Shown in pieces: positions 1-7,056 of a DNA stretch of 10,081 nt. The notes beneath the pieces were generated by a model that was not told the DNA's origin, did not search any database, and saw nothing but the letters and a program-made list of their open reading frames with translations. This DNA is from Anaerolineae bacterium (GTDB lineage Bacteria > Chloroflexota > Anaerolineae > Aggregatilineales > Phototrophicaceae), in assembly GCA_015492875.1 (NCBI GenBank), contig WGEI01000442.1:1-10081 (forward strand), in the 5' to 3' direction. Both the position numbers and the translations under genes were made by a program. Numbering within the stretch: the first letter of the stretch is position 1; the number at the start of each line of letters is the position of its first letter.

Positions 1-10
1 GAGACCTCCC
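1..10 (-). promoter_or_regulatory. Possible ribosome binding site of a gene beyond the left edge
   Basis: The minus strand reads GGGAGGTCTC as it leaves the window, a good Shine-Dalgarno core. A minus-strand gene may start just outside. Nothing else is recognisable in 1-90. Confidence 0.3.
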
Positions 11-90
11 TGATAAAGTAGACCATTCGTAACTATGTACGCAAAAAGTCGCTAAAAGGGTTCAAATGCAGCTATTTTCAAGAAGTTCAC

Positions 91-123
91 AACAAAAAGA
101 ACAGGGCGATAACCCTGCTCTTT
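91..123 (-). terminator. Intrinsic terminator of the SH3b-glycosidase gene
   Basis: Read on the minus strand, a 9-bp stem (113-121 with 98-106, one G-T pair) closes a 6-nt loop and is followed by TTTTTGTTG. It lies about 30 nt past the stop codon of the gene ending at 151. The plus-strand reading has only three T's after the stem, so it acts mainly on the minus strand. Confidence 0.8.
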
Positions 124-150
124 CAGGTAGGTTTGATTGTGCTGAGATAG

Positions 151-1794
151 TCAGCTACCGAGCGCGCGGCAAGCGGGGCAATCACCGCCGGGGCGAATAA
201 TCGCATAGCCAGCTTGTGGGTCGTCCCCATAGATGGTGAAATCCACATTCCAGATGATGACGAGTAGAACGCGCCCACTACTCGCCGAGAGCGCAATCGC
301 GCGGTCTAGCCATGCGGCTTGTTCCGCCACTGAGGTATTCGCGCCCCACGCGAAGCCCGGCGATAAGGGGCCATAGCCTTCTGGAGAGAGATAGCCTAAC
401 TCGGTGAAGCAAATCGGTTTAGCACCGCCGGTGATGCTGGTGTAGGTATTCACCATCCCCCAGAAGTAGCGGGTATAGTATTCACCACGCGGGTCGCCGC
501 TAGTTTGGTCGGGCGAGACAACGCCCTCGTTATAATGCGCGCCGACGCAATCAAGATAGTTCAGGCCGCCAGCAGCCACCATGCCAGCGACGAAGTTATT
601 GTCGTTCATCACTTGACCGGGGAATGCCGCTTCTGCGCCAGTCGGGGCGGGCGCGGCGCTAATAACCAGTGTATTGGGGTTAGATGATTTGATGGCGTTA
701 TAGGCCTGAGCTAACATTTGCACATAATCGCCAGGATTAATGCGCCATGTTGGCCATTCGCGGTCTAAGTTCGGCTCGTTCCATACTTCAATGGCATCTG
801 CACCAAGCGCGGCCAATCCACCGACAAAGCGAGCGAAATCTTCGAAATAGCCGGGGCTATAAATGTCATTAGGGTTACCAACAACGCCCAGCAAAATACG
901 GAAGCCTCTGGCATGGGCGTCGTTAATGATGCCAGCGAAGTTTTCAGGGGCGTCGCCACGATTATAATGCACTTGGCGCTTCGCCCATGTCATGCCAGCG
1001 GCGCGCATCCAATTGGCCGCAAAATCGCTGAAATCGGCAACATGGCCACCATAGCTAAAGCCAGTAACAGGCGCATTGCTGGCGAGCGGTTGAATGTTCA
1101 CGGCTTCTGGTGCGGTGGCCTCCGCAGGTGTGTTGCTCGTTGGGGCGCTACCCGCGCCGGGCTGTAGGGTGAAGGGCGTATTCACCGTTACAACGGGCAA
1201 AGCGGCGATTTGGTCATAAGTGAGCGCAATAAACTCGGCAGAAATCCAGCCAATGACGCCATCTTGAGTAATCCCCCGCACCCATTCTAGCAAACCATCG
1301 CGGCCATCTATGGTGAATGAAGATCCAGCGAAGGCGCTACCCACACGGCGATAGTTGGTGCTGGGGCCACTACGCACATTGACATTCGCAGTCACCTGTG
1401 CCAAAACGCCCTGTGCCCCGCCAGCGTTAGCTTGCCCGGCGCCCGGCCCCGTGCCTTGCTGAGGGGCGGACACGGTGATGGGCGCGTTATAAGCGGCGAT
1501 ATATGGCAGGGATACAATGCCGACAGAGCCAGTATTGACATAGTAAGCATAAAGCCAGCCAACTTGCCCGCCAGAGGTGATGACATGCACCCAATTAGCA
1601 GTAGAATCGCGGCCATCTATAGCAACTGTCGTGCCAGCTGGAATAATTTCCAACTTGCGCCAATCTGTGCCCGGCCCAACGCGCAGCCAGACATCGGAGG
1701 TTGTTGTACCTAATGTGCCACCTTGCGCAAGTCCTATTTGCACACTCAATAACAACAGGCAACTCAATATCAAAAACTGTAAAAAGCGTTTCAT
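151..1794 (-). CDS. Exported SH3b-SH3b-glycoside hydrolase (clan GH-A type) protein
   Basis: A secreted protein of 547 aa. Residues 1-23 form a signal peptide (KR, then a Leu-rich core, ending at GLAQ). Two bacterial SH3 domains follow at about 27-88 and 130-190, each with the pattern LR/VRSGP...IDGRD...W...GW. A Pro/Ala/Thr linker (about 200-245) leads to a TIM-barrel glycosidase-like domain (about 245-535). WNEPN (Glu340) and FTELGY (Glu465) fit the acid/base and nucleophile of clan GH-A enzymes, closest in feel to GH39/GH5-like proteins; the substrate is unknown. SH3b domains usually bind cell wall or polysaccharide, so the enzyme probably acts at the surface. An upstream in-frame ATG at 1824 was rejected: GAGGTG lies 6 nt before the ATG at 1794. 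The C-terminus carries a CPAC motif. The gene stands alone, with a terminator after it. Confidence 0.87.
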   Translation of the reverse strand: MKRFLQFLILSCLLLLSVQIGLAQGGTLGTTTSDVWLRVGPGTDWRKLEIIPAGTTVAIDGRDSTANWVHVITSGGQVGWLYAYYVNTGSVGIVSLPYIAAYNAPITVSAPQQGTGPGAGQANAGGAQGVLAQVTANVNVRSGPSTNYRRVGSAFAGSSFTIDGRDGLLEWVRGITQDGVIGWISAEFIALTYDQIAALPVVTVNTPFTLQPGAGSAPTSNTPAEATAPEAVNIQPLASNAPVTGFSYGGHVADFSDFAANWMRAAGMTWAKRQVHYNRGDAPENFAGIINDAHARGFRILLGVVGNPNDIYSPGYFEDFARFVGGLAALGADAIEVWNEPNLDREWPTWRINPGDYVQMLAQAYNAIKSSNPNTLVISAAPAPTGAEAAFPGQVMNDNNFVAGMVAAGGLNYLDCVGAHYNEGVVSPDQTSGDPRGEYYTRYFWGMVNTYTSITGGAKPICFTELGYLSPEGYGPLSPGFAWGANTSVAEQAAWLDRAIALSASSGRVLLVIIWNVDFTIYGDDPQAGYAIIRPGGDCPACRALGS

Positions 1795-1849
1795 GATGTT
1801 CACCTCATATAATAAATAGCGCACAAACTAAACCCCGTTATGTGTGCCT

Positions 1850-1900
1850 CCCCTTGTCGAATTTATAATGGAACTTGATTAGTTTCATTGTAACAAGGGG
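1850..1900. repeat. Inverted repeat CCCCTTGT...ACAAGGGG between divergent genes
   Basis: The perfect 8-bp arms 1850-1857 and 1893-1900 enclose 35 bp of AT-rich DNA containing TATAAT-like sequence on both strands. It lies in the 245-bp gap between the divergent SH3b-glycosidase and crotonase genes. It could be an operator with two half-sites or a weak hairpin; no T-tract supports termination. Confidence 0.4.
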
Positions 1901-1934
1901 ATAAAACGCATAGCAACAGAGCATTATGAATTCA

Positions 1935-1963
1935 TTGAGCAAACGTCAGGTTGAGAGTATGAC
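1935..1963 (+). promoter_or_regulatory. Candidate sigma-70 promoter of the crotonase operon
   Basis: TTGAGC (1935-1940) and TATGAC (1958-1963) are 17 bp apart, each matching consensus at 4 of 6 positions. They lie about 75 nt before the first start codon of the operon. This is a modest match in an AT-rich spacer. Confidence 0.25.
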
Positions 1964-2039
1964 GATATGCCTAAGCACATGGCCGCAAAACAGGTAAACT
2001 CACTGTAAGACATGACTAAAGCATGTTAAACTTCGGCCT

Positions 2040-2825
2040 ATGACAGAAAAAACACTTCTACTCGAACGCACATCAGAAGGTATTGGCATTATCACTTTCA
2101 ATCGCCCCCATCTGTTAAACGCCTTAGACATCGCCACTATGCGACAATTTGCGGAAGTGGTGGAAGCGTTGCACTATGATGAGGACTTGCGCGTCATCAT
2201 TTTGAGCGGCGCGGGAGAGCGTTCTTTTTGCTCTGGCGCAGACCTCGTTGAGCTTGCCGACCGTACCAGCGAAGAAGAAGCCCGTGAGATGATTACCATC
2301 ATGGGGGATGCGTTACTCCGTTTAGAGCGCCTTCCCGTCCCTGTTATCGCGGCTATCAATGGTTATGCGCTGGGTGGTGGTAGTGAAATCGCTTTGGCGT
2401 GTGATATGCGGATATTGGATGAAAAAGCGCGGTTAGGCCTCATACAAATCCGTGTTGGGGTCACGCCGGGTTGGGGTGCTGGGCAGCGATTATTGCGCGT
2501 TTTAGGCTATGCGCGCGCTATGGAGTTTTTATTGCGCGGGCACATCATGCACGCCCGTGAAGCGCAGGCATATGGCTTGGCCAATCAAGTTGTTGCTCAG
2601 GGGCGGGCGCTATGGTACGCCAAAAACTTCGCCCGTCGCATTGCGCAAGAGCCGCCTAGAGTGGTGCGCGGCATAAAAGCCTTGTTGCAAGCGGGTCTTA
2701 CTGAGCCGTATGAAAAAGCCTTACAAACCGAGCGCGATATTTTCCCGCCGCTATGGGCAGATGAACCCCATACGAAAGCGGTAGAAGCCTTTTTAGAGCG
2801 ACAAGCCATCAGAGAGGAAGACTGA
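2040..2825 (+). CDS. Enoyl-CoA hydratase/isomerase (crotonase) family protein
   Basis: At 261 aa this is a full-length crotonase. The CoA-binding and oxyanion-hole segments are present: CSGADL (64-69) and GYALGGGSEIA (108-118). Glu116 matches the first catalytic glutamate of rat enoyl-CoA hydratase (Glu144). The second one (Glu164) is replaced by Gln136 in GLIQIRVGVTPGWG. The family also holds isomerases, decarboxylases and dehalogenases, and the PGWG motif is more like the PSWG of ethylmalonyl-CoA decarboxylase (ECHDC1), so plain hydratase activity is doubtful. First gene of a three-gene operon, 3 nt before the methyltransferase. No clear Shine-Dalgarno precedes the ATG, unlike most genes here. 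The family call is firm; the reaction is open. Confidence 0.9.
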   Translation: MTEKTLLLERTSEGIGIITFNRPHLLNALDIATMRQFAEVVEALHYDEDLRVIILSGAGERSFCSGADLVELADRTSEEEAREMITIMGDALLRLERLPVPVIAAINGYALGGGSEIALACDMRILDEKARLGLIQIRVGVTPGWGAGQRLLRVLGYARAMEFLLRGHIMHAREAQAYGLANQVVAQGRALWYAKNFARRIAQEPPRVVRGIKALLQAGLTEPYEKALQTERDIFPPLWADEPHTKAVEAFLERQAIREED

Positions 2826-2828
2826 GTA

Positions 2829-3599
2829 ATGTCTGCTTATTATGCAACAATTGCTCGTTTTTACGATGCGGAACATGCTGATAAAACCGATGACCTCGCT
2901 ATGTACAGCCGTCTAGCAGAAACATATAGCGGCCCGATTTTAGATATTGGTTGTGGCACTGGGCGCGTGATGTTACACCTCGCACAGGAGGGCTATGAAA
3001 CACATGGCATTGATAATGAACCTGCCATGTTAGAGCGTGCTCGGCAGAAGGTCAACGCCCTGCCCCATTTACAGGAATTGGTGCATTTTCACGAAGGGGA
3101 TGTGCTCAGCTATCCTCTGGAAAAGCAATTCGCTATGGTGTTATTGACCTATAACGCCTTGATGCACTTTCATGAGCAAGAACCCCAACTCGCCCTATTG
3201 CAGCGGTTGCGCCAATGGGTCAAAAATGACGGGTTACTCGTTATCGATTTGCCCAATGCGGGTGAAGTTTTCGCCACGCAAGATACAGACGCCATCATCC
3301 TTGAACGCACGTTAATTGACCCAGATAACGGCCATTTGGTGATGTTACAGTCAGCTAGCTACCTAGACCGCACAACGCAATTAATGCGCGCCGATTGGAT
3401 TTATGATGAAGTGCAAGATGATGGCACTGTTAAACGCACCTATATTCCCCATGTTTTACGCTACTTCTTCTATGCCGAAATGCGGCTTCTTTTGCGCCAT
3501 AGCGGTTTTGCCGTTGAAGCAGTGTATGGAGATACAGAAGAAAGCCCATTTGAGGATGGTTGCGAACGGATGATTATCTACGCAACTCCGATTGAATGA
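2829..3599 (+). CDS. Class I SAM-dependent methyltransferase
   Basis: A 256-aa cytoplasmic methyltransferase of unknown substrate. Motif I is ILDIGCGTG (37-45), the ribose-binding acidic residue is Asp62 in GIDNEP, and GDV (90-92) matches motif III. The segment FAMVLLTYNALMHF (101-114) and the later GLLVIDLPN match the strand-4/strand-5 core of the ubiE/type-11 group. The C-terminal third (IYDE..., RYFFYAEM, GF-VE-VYGD) is typical of small-molecule methyltransferases. Its ATG is 3 nt after the crotonase stop, with GAGAGGAAG as ribosome site inside the end of that gene, so translation is probably coupled. The stop overlaps the next start. Confidence 0.9.
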   Translation: MSAYYATIARFYDAEHADKTDDLAMYSRLAETYSGPILDIGCGTGRVMLHLAQEGYETHGIDNEPAMLERARQKVNALPHLQELVHFHEGDVLSYPLEKQFAMVLLTYNALMHFHEQEPQLALLQRLRQWVKNDGLLVIDLPNAGEVFATQDTDAIILERTLIDPDNGHLVMLQSASYLDRTTQLMRADWIYDEVQDDGTVKRTYIPHVLRYFFYAEMRLLLRHSGFAVEAVYGDTEESPFEDGCERMIIYATPIE

Positions 3600-4456
3600 T
3601 GATGAAACTGCGTCCGATTTTCCAATATAATCTCTTGCTGGGTTTGCTCATGATTGTACTGACTGCTTGTGGGCTAGGAGAAGCACCAACACCTATTCCA
3701 ACGATGACGTTCTCTGCCCCTACACTCGCCCCAAGCCCAACAGTGAGTTTTCGTTCATCTGGTGAACTGGATTCATCTGGTGGCGCGAATGACCCTACAG
3801 CGGCGGCGTTACCGCGCGATGCGGCACTACCGCCGATTGTCTTAGCCACTGCCGCGCCAGGCCTCGCCCAACGGGTTGAAGTTGTCATGCGCGATGGCAG
3901 CTTTCTTGAAGGCACGCTCTATCAAGCCTCAGATATACGGGTGCCAGGCGTTCTGCTCGTCAGTTATAGCGATGAAGAAGAATGGGGCGACTTTCCGCGA
4001 CGACTAAGGTCGGCTGGATTTACTGTACTGGTTATACGCCTACGTGAAACCTCTGGAGTGGATGATATGGCGGATTTACTGGCTACATTGAGCGAAATTG
4101 GGAGTGTAGACCCATCACGGCTGGCGGTCATTGGCTCTGCACGCGGCGCAGATACGGCTCTGGTGGGATGTGCAGTTGACCAGCGATGCGACGCGGTAGC
4201 CCTACTCAGCCCATTAACTCGCGGTACGCTGCTCAATTTGATGGCAGAATATAATCCGCGCCCCCTATTCACTACGGCCAGCGCTTCAGACCCAGAAGCA
4301 TACGACACGGCAGAAGCGTTAATCAGCGCTTCGCGCGGGGCATCGCGCTTCATCCCATATGATAACGCCGGACGTGGCGCACAAATGCTCGCTTTTGCCG
4401 ATGGGTTGACCGATGAGTTAATTAACTGGCTAGTTGAGAATGTTGCGGGTGGATAA
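3596..4456 (+). CDS. Lipoprotein with a catalytically degenerate alpha/beta-hydrolase-like domain
   Basis: A 286-aa lipoprotein. A basic n-region and Leu-rich core lead to the lipobox LTAC, so Cys25 should be lipidated and the protein anchored outside the membrane. Residues 28-90 are a Pro/Thr/Ser/Ala-rich linker. From about 93 the pattern resembles a dienelactone-hydrolase-type fold: VEVVMRDG, PGVLLVSY, FPRRLRSAGFTVLVIRLR, DPSRLAVIGSARGAD, RPLFTTAS. At the nucleophile elbow G-x-S-x-G is G-S-A-R-G (180-184), with Ala182 in the serine place, and the usual AGHG near the end is AGRG (Arg260). Cys192 and Cys198 could form a disulfide. A ligand-binding or scaffold role is more likely than hydrolysis. 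The start overlaps the methyltransferase stop; three consecutive ATGs (3596, 3599, 3602) leave the exact start open. Confidence 0.8.
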   Translation: MMMKLRPIFQYNLLLGLLMIVLTACGLGEAPTPIPTMTFSAPTLAPSPTVSFRSSGELDSSGGANDPTAAALPRDAALPPIVLATAAPGLAQRVEVVMRDGSFLEGTLYQASDIRVPGVLLVSYSDEEEWGDFPRRLRSAGFTVLVIRLRETSGVDDMADLLATLSEIGSVDPSRLAVIGSARGADTALVGCAVDQRCDAVALLSPLTRGTLLNLMAEYNPRPLFTTASASDPEAYDTAEALISASRGASRFIPYDNAGRGAQMLAFADGLTDELINWLVENVAGG

Positions 4457-4486
4457 TGCCTAGAGATGTATACACCCACAGAATAC

Positions 4487-4518
4487 AAAAAGCGCTATGT
4501 GGCTGATAGCGCTTTTTT
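4487..4518. terminator. Bidirectional intrinsic terminator
   Basis: The perfect 12-bp stem AAAAAGCGCTAT/ATAGCGCTTTTT (4487-4498 with 4506-4517) encloses a 7-nt loop. The stem itself supplies a T-tract on both strands. It lies between the convergent ends of the lipoprotein gene (plus, ends 4456) and the sulfotransferase-like gene (minus, ends 4526), and probably serves both. Confidence 0.88.
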
Positions 4519-4525
4519 CGGTTAC

Positions 4526-5380
4526 TTATGACATTCCCCAACGCGCCCTAAATTGCGCCAACTCTTCATCGGTATAAAAGTGTTGGGCATATTTAGAGGT
4601 ATACATCATGTCGAGAAAATCATCATCGAAGCGGATGTTTTGCTTGAGCGCCTTGTATGCTTGTGCATAGGTTTTTTGCGAACTAACATTCGACATAATG
4701 ACTTTGAAATCAGGACGCTCGATGAAATCTTGGATAATCCGCTCTTGAGTATCGAGGCTAATTTCGCTCTTATAAAGCAAAATATCGTAGTTCCCTTGTT
4801 GAAAACGGGTATACCCAACGTCTTTAGGGAACTCGTGTGCATATATATCAATATCCAATGTCGGCTTAAATTCAATATCAAACCAGATAAGGGGAAACTG
4901 GTGGAAATCCGGCGGTAATGACTTGAAATGCGCCACCATCTCATCAGCTGTAAGGGTATCCAAAGACATGTTTGGGTACTTCCAATGCTCGAAGTTTTCG
5001 AAGTAATCCGAGATATTACGTGCTATAGGGTCGCGCACCATAGCGATGATTTTCATCGGCACGCCACGCCGAAACAGCGTTCTACGGATGATTAAAGCGC
5101 GGTGCATGTCTTTATATTCGTGGGGTTGACCATTTGCCCAAGCATCCATCGCTTGTTGTAAGCGCTGGGGGTGCAAGGTATGTACATGATAAGTTACTGG
5201 GTATTCAATCGCAACCAACGAGTGAAAAATCGAGGATGAGCCTACTTTACCCATTTGGTAAACAAGAACTGGGGTCACTGGCAGGGGACGGCTCAATTTC
5301 ATATACAAACGCGCGCGCCAACCTATAGTATCTTTGAAATAGGCGAGGCGGCGACGAGTGCGCTGATACCAATTTAACAC
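4526..5380 (-). CDS. Sulfotransferase-like / putative capsular polysaccharide synthesis protein
   Basis: A 284-aa protein with no signal peptide. VYQMGKVGSSS (40-50) has the shape of the 5'-phosphosulfate-binding loop of PAPS-dependent sulfotransferases. MVRDPIARNIS (114-124) fits the 3'-phosphate-binding segment with its Arg and Ser. These motifs also occur in proteins annotated as putative capsular polysaccharide synthesis proteins, and the upstream glycosyltransferase supports a surface-polysaccharide role, perhaps sulfation; the acceptor is unknown. The start is GTG at 5380: GGAGAG lies 6 nt upstream and no nearby in-frame ATG has one. Only 17 nt separate it from the stop of the glycosyltransferase, so the two form one operon ending at the hairpin at 4487-4518. 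Confidence 0.72.
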   Translation of the reverse strand: MLNWYQRTRRRLAYFKDTIGWRARLYMKLSRPLPVTPVLVYQMGKVGSSSIFHSLVAIEYPVTYHVHTLHPQRLQQAMDAWANGQPHEYKDMHRALIIRRTLFRRGVPMKIIAMVRDPIARNISDYFENFEHWKYPNMSLDTLTADEMVAHFKSLPPDFHQFPLIWFDIEFKPTLDIDIYAHEFPKDVGYTRFQQGNYDILLYKSEISLDTQERIIQDFIERPDFKVIMSNVSSQKTYAQAYKALKQNIRFDDDFLDMMYTSKYAQHFYTDEELAQFRARWGMS

Positions 5381-5397
5381 GCTACTCTCTCCTCAGT

Positions 5398-6387
5398 TTA
5401 ATCGTGGTAACGCCCACGTTTCTTACGATACCAGTTATGCAGTTGCAAAATCATAGCGCCGATAACCGGCCAATAGGTAATACGCTCCGCCCATAACATG
5501 ACATGAGGATTATTAGAGATTTTCTGATGTCCTAAGTCCCGTAGAAAACGCATTCTTATTGCATGATTTGAATCTACATTTCTTATATAAATATTCCTTG
5601 CCTCTTCTTCGGAATCAGCAATACTATATTGACGACATACTCGTTGCATTTCATGTTGTCGTTGCGTAATCAAACGTGCGTTTTTAGCATCTTCATGGCG
5701 TCTAAAAACAGCCAAATAAGATGGTATTAATTCAAAAGAATACCCATAATTGAGCATTCTCTGCCAATATTCAAAATCTAGAGCAAACATTAAATCAGCA
5801 TCTAAAGGCCCTATATTTTCCCAAACTTCTTGCCGCCAATAAGTCGCTTCTTGATTGACTAAATACCAATGTCTCACAAAGGCATCAGTAGGCCTTCCTA
5901 AATAAACATTAAATCTAAAACGTGAATCTTGATCATAAACCTTCTTAAGGCCTGTAGCTACTTTAGCTTGTTTTTTTTCGCAAAAAAAAGTCGCTATCTT
6001 ATATAAAGCATCTGAAAGGAGCAAATCATCGGAATTCAGCCAGCCCATGATGTCGCCGGTGGAGCGGGAAAAGCCTTTATTGATCGCATCCGCTTGGCCA
6101 TTATCTGGCTCACTCACCCAATAGGTTAAATAATCGCTATAGTGCTGGATAATTTCTACTGAGCCATCGGTACTACCACCATCAATGACGATATACTCTA
6201 AATTAGGGTAGTTTTGCAATAGTACCGAACGTATTGTTTCTTCTAGGAATTCGGCTTGATTGAAAGATGGGGTAACTACCGTGATTTTCGGCCAATGTTG
6301 GCCTGTACGCGGGCGGGTTTCTTCCGTCCATGGAAAACCTGTGCGGCCTTGTTTTAGCGGCGGGGGTAATTGTTCTAGTAAAGCCAT
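5398..6387 (-). CDS. Family 2 (GT-A) glycosyltransferase
   Basis: A 329-aa GT2 enzyme that transfers a sugar from a nucleotide donor. VTPSFNQAEFLEETI (38-52) is the first strand and helix, DGGSTDGS (69-76) the nucleotide-binding site, and SEPDNGQADAINKGF (92-106) the typical middle motif. WLNSDD (116-121) supplies the metal-binding acidic residues, and FALDFEYW (201-208) the acceptor-side acidic segment. The C-terminus has a mildly hydrophobic stretch (WPVIGAMILQL) and a basic end, which may touch the membrane. The first gene of the operon with the sulfotransferase-like protein. GAGGG lies 3 nt from the ATG, a short spacing. The gene is a composition mosaic: about 35% G+C over 5521-6000 (codons 130-289) against about 46% over 6001-6360, by hand count. 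Confidence 0.9.
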   Translation of the reverse strand: MALLEQLPPPLKQGRTGFPWTEETRPRTGQHWPKITVVTPSFNQAEFLEETIRSVLLQNYPNLEYIVIDGGSTDGSVEIIQHYSDYLTYWVSEPDNGQADAINKGFSRSTGDIMGWLNSDDLLLSDALYKIATFFCEKKQAKVATGLKKVYDQDSRFRFNVYLGRPTDAFVRHWYLVNQEATYWRQEVWENIGPLDADLMFALDFEYWQRMLNYGYSFELIPSYLAVFRRHEDAKNARLITQRQHEMQRVCRQYSIADSEEEARNIYIRNVDSNHAIRMRFLRDLGHQKISNNPHVMLWAERITYWPVIGAMILQLHNWYRKKRGRYHD

Positions 6388-6452
6388 AAGCCCTCATCAA
6401 AAAGAAGAACCGCAATCCAATAAGGATATACGGATAGGATGCAATGTATGAA

Positions 6453-6458
6453 ATTATA
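6453..6458 (-). promoter_or_regulatory. Candidate -10 element of the glycosyltransferase operon
   Basis: The minus strand carries a perfect TATAAT 66 nt upstream of the glycosyltransferase ATG, in the 97-nt gap after the STAS-like gene. No good -35 hexamer is visible 16-18 bp upstream, so an activator or another signal may be needed. Confidence 0.35.
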
Positions 6459-6484
6459 ACGGAAGGTATTGGGGGGAACTACGG

Positions 6485-6898
6485 TTAATCTGAATGGTCA
6501 GGTGTGTGCTCTTCCTCATAAAGGGCGATTTCCCGTAACGCTTCTTCAAGGCTATCGGTAAAGCGCAACATATCGAGAATATTCTGCAGACCATATACAC
6601 GGCGAATGAGATTGAGCAAAGAAGAGAGCAATCGCGGCGCACCAATAAATACGGTCAAAAGCTCGTTAGGCGCTTTCAATGTCACTAGCTCTCGGATGTG
6701 ATGTACCCCAAAGCCGTTTGGTAAGGTGCGCTGATTATTGAAATCTAAAATGATATGAACACTGTGAGCGACGGTTTTGGCCATTTCAACTTGTTTGGAA
6801 ATTGCTTCATGTGCCTCTTCCCAAGACCAATCACCGAGGACTTTTATGTAAATAATGGTCTGGGTATCATCAAGCCAATCAATACTATAGCTAGCCAT
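6485..6898 (-). CDS. Small STAS/SpoIIAA-like protein
   Basis: A 137-aa soluble protein without a signal peptide. The layout suggests a STAS or SpoIIAA-like alpha/beta fold: an N-terminal strand pair (YSIDWLDD, IIYIKVLGDW), a helix (WEEAHEAISKQVEMAK), a central strand with an acidic end (HIILDFNNQ), a second strand (LLTVFIGA) and a closing helix with the common ending FTDSLEEALREI. The Asp-Ser-Ser/Thr phosphorylation site of anti-sigma antagonists is not seen at the usual place, so a phospho-switch role is not supported. The C-terminus is acidic and His-containing. GGAGGAG lies 5 nt before the ATG. It appears to be monocistronic, with a palindrome in its promoter region and the HNH terminator upstream. 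The fold call is an inference. Confidence 0.75.
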   Translation of the reverse strand: MASYSIDWLDDTQTIIYIKVLGDWSWEEAHEAISKQVEMAKTVAHSVHIILDFNNQRTLPNGFGVHHIRELVTLKAPNELLTVFIGAPRLLSSLLNLIRRVYGLQNILDMLRFTDSLEEALREIALYEEEHTPDHSD

Positions 6899-6924
6899 TA
6901 GAACTCCTCCACTCCATTAACTAC

Positions 6925-6954
6925 ATATTACAACATAACCTTACGTTATGTTAT
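6925..6954 (-). promoter_or_regulatory. Promoter with overlapping palindromic operator
   Basis: The perfect palindrome AACATAAC-CTTAC-GTTATGTT (6932-6952) lies 34 nt upstream of the STAS-like ATG. On the minus strand it fills the spacer of a plausible promoter: ATAACA (6949-6954) and TAATAT (6925-6930), 18 bp apart. The position suits a repressor site. The same sequence could form an RNA hairpin, but no T-tract follows. Confidence 0.45.
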
Positions 6955-6996
6955 GAAATTTTTATGAATTTCTTGAGGTTAGAAGTGAGGGGAAAG

Positions 6997-7035
6997 AAAA
7001 CAAAACACCATAGTAGCTATAACAGCCCTATAGTG
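6997..7035 (-). terminator. Intrinsic terminator of the HNH gene
   Basis: On the minus strand CACTATAG (7028-7035) pairs with CTATGGTG (7006-7013), 8 bp with one G-T, around a 14-nt loop that can add a short GCT/AGC helix. TTTTGTTTTC follows. It sits about 20 nt after the HNH stop codon. Confidence 0.8.
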
Positions 7036-7056
7036 CATTAAAGCGACATTTAGCAT

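Noticed and set aside
1795..1824. Upstream ATG as start of the SH3b-glycosidase gene
   Set aside because: It would put ten extra residues before the signal peptide, and the ribosome site GAGGTG lies after it, correctly placed for the ATG at 1794.
3964..4488. 174-codon minus-strand frame opposite the lipoprotein gene
   Set aside because: A shadow: low-complexity Ser/Arg-rich product, no ribosome site, antisense to a gene with clear protein motifs.
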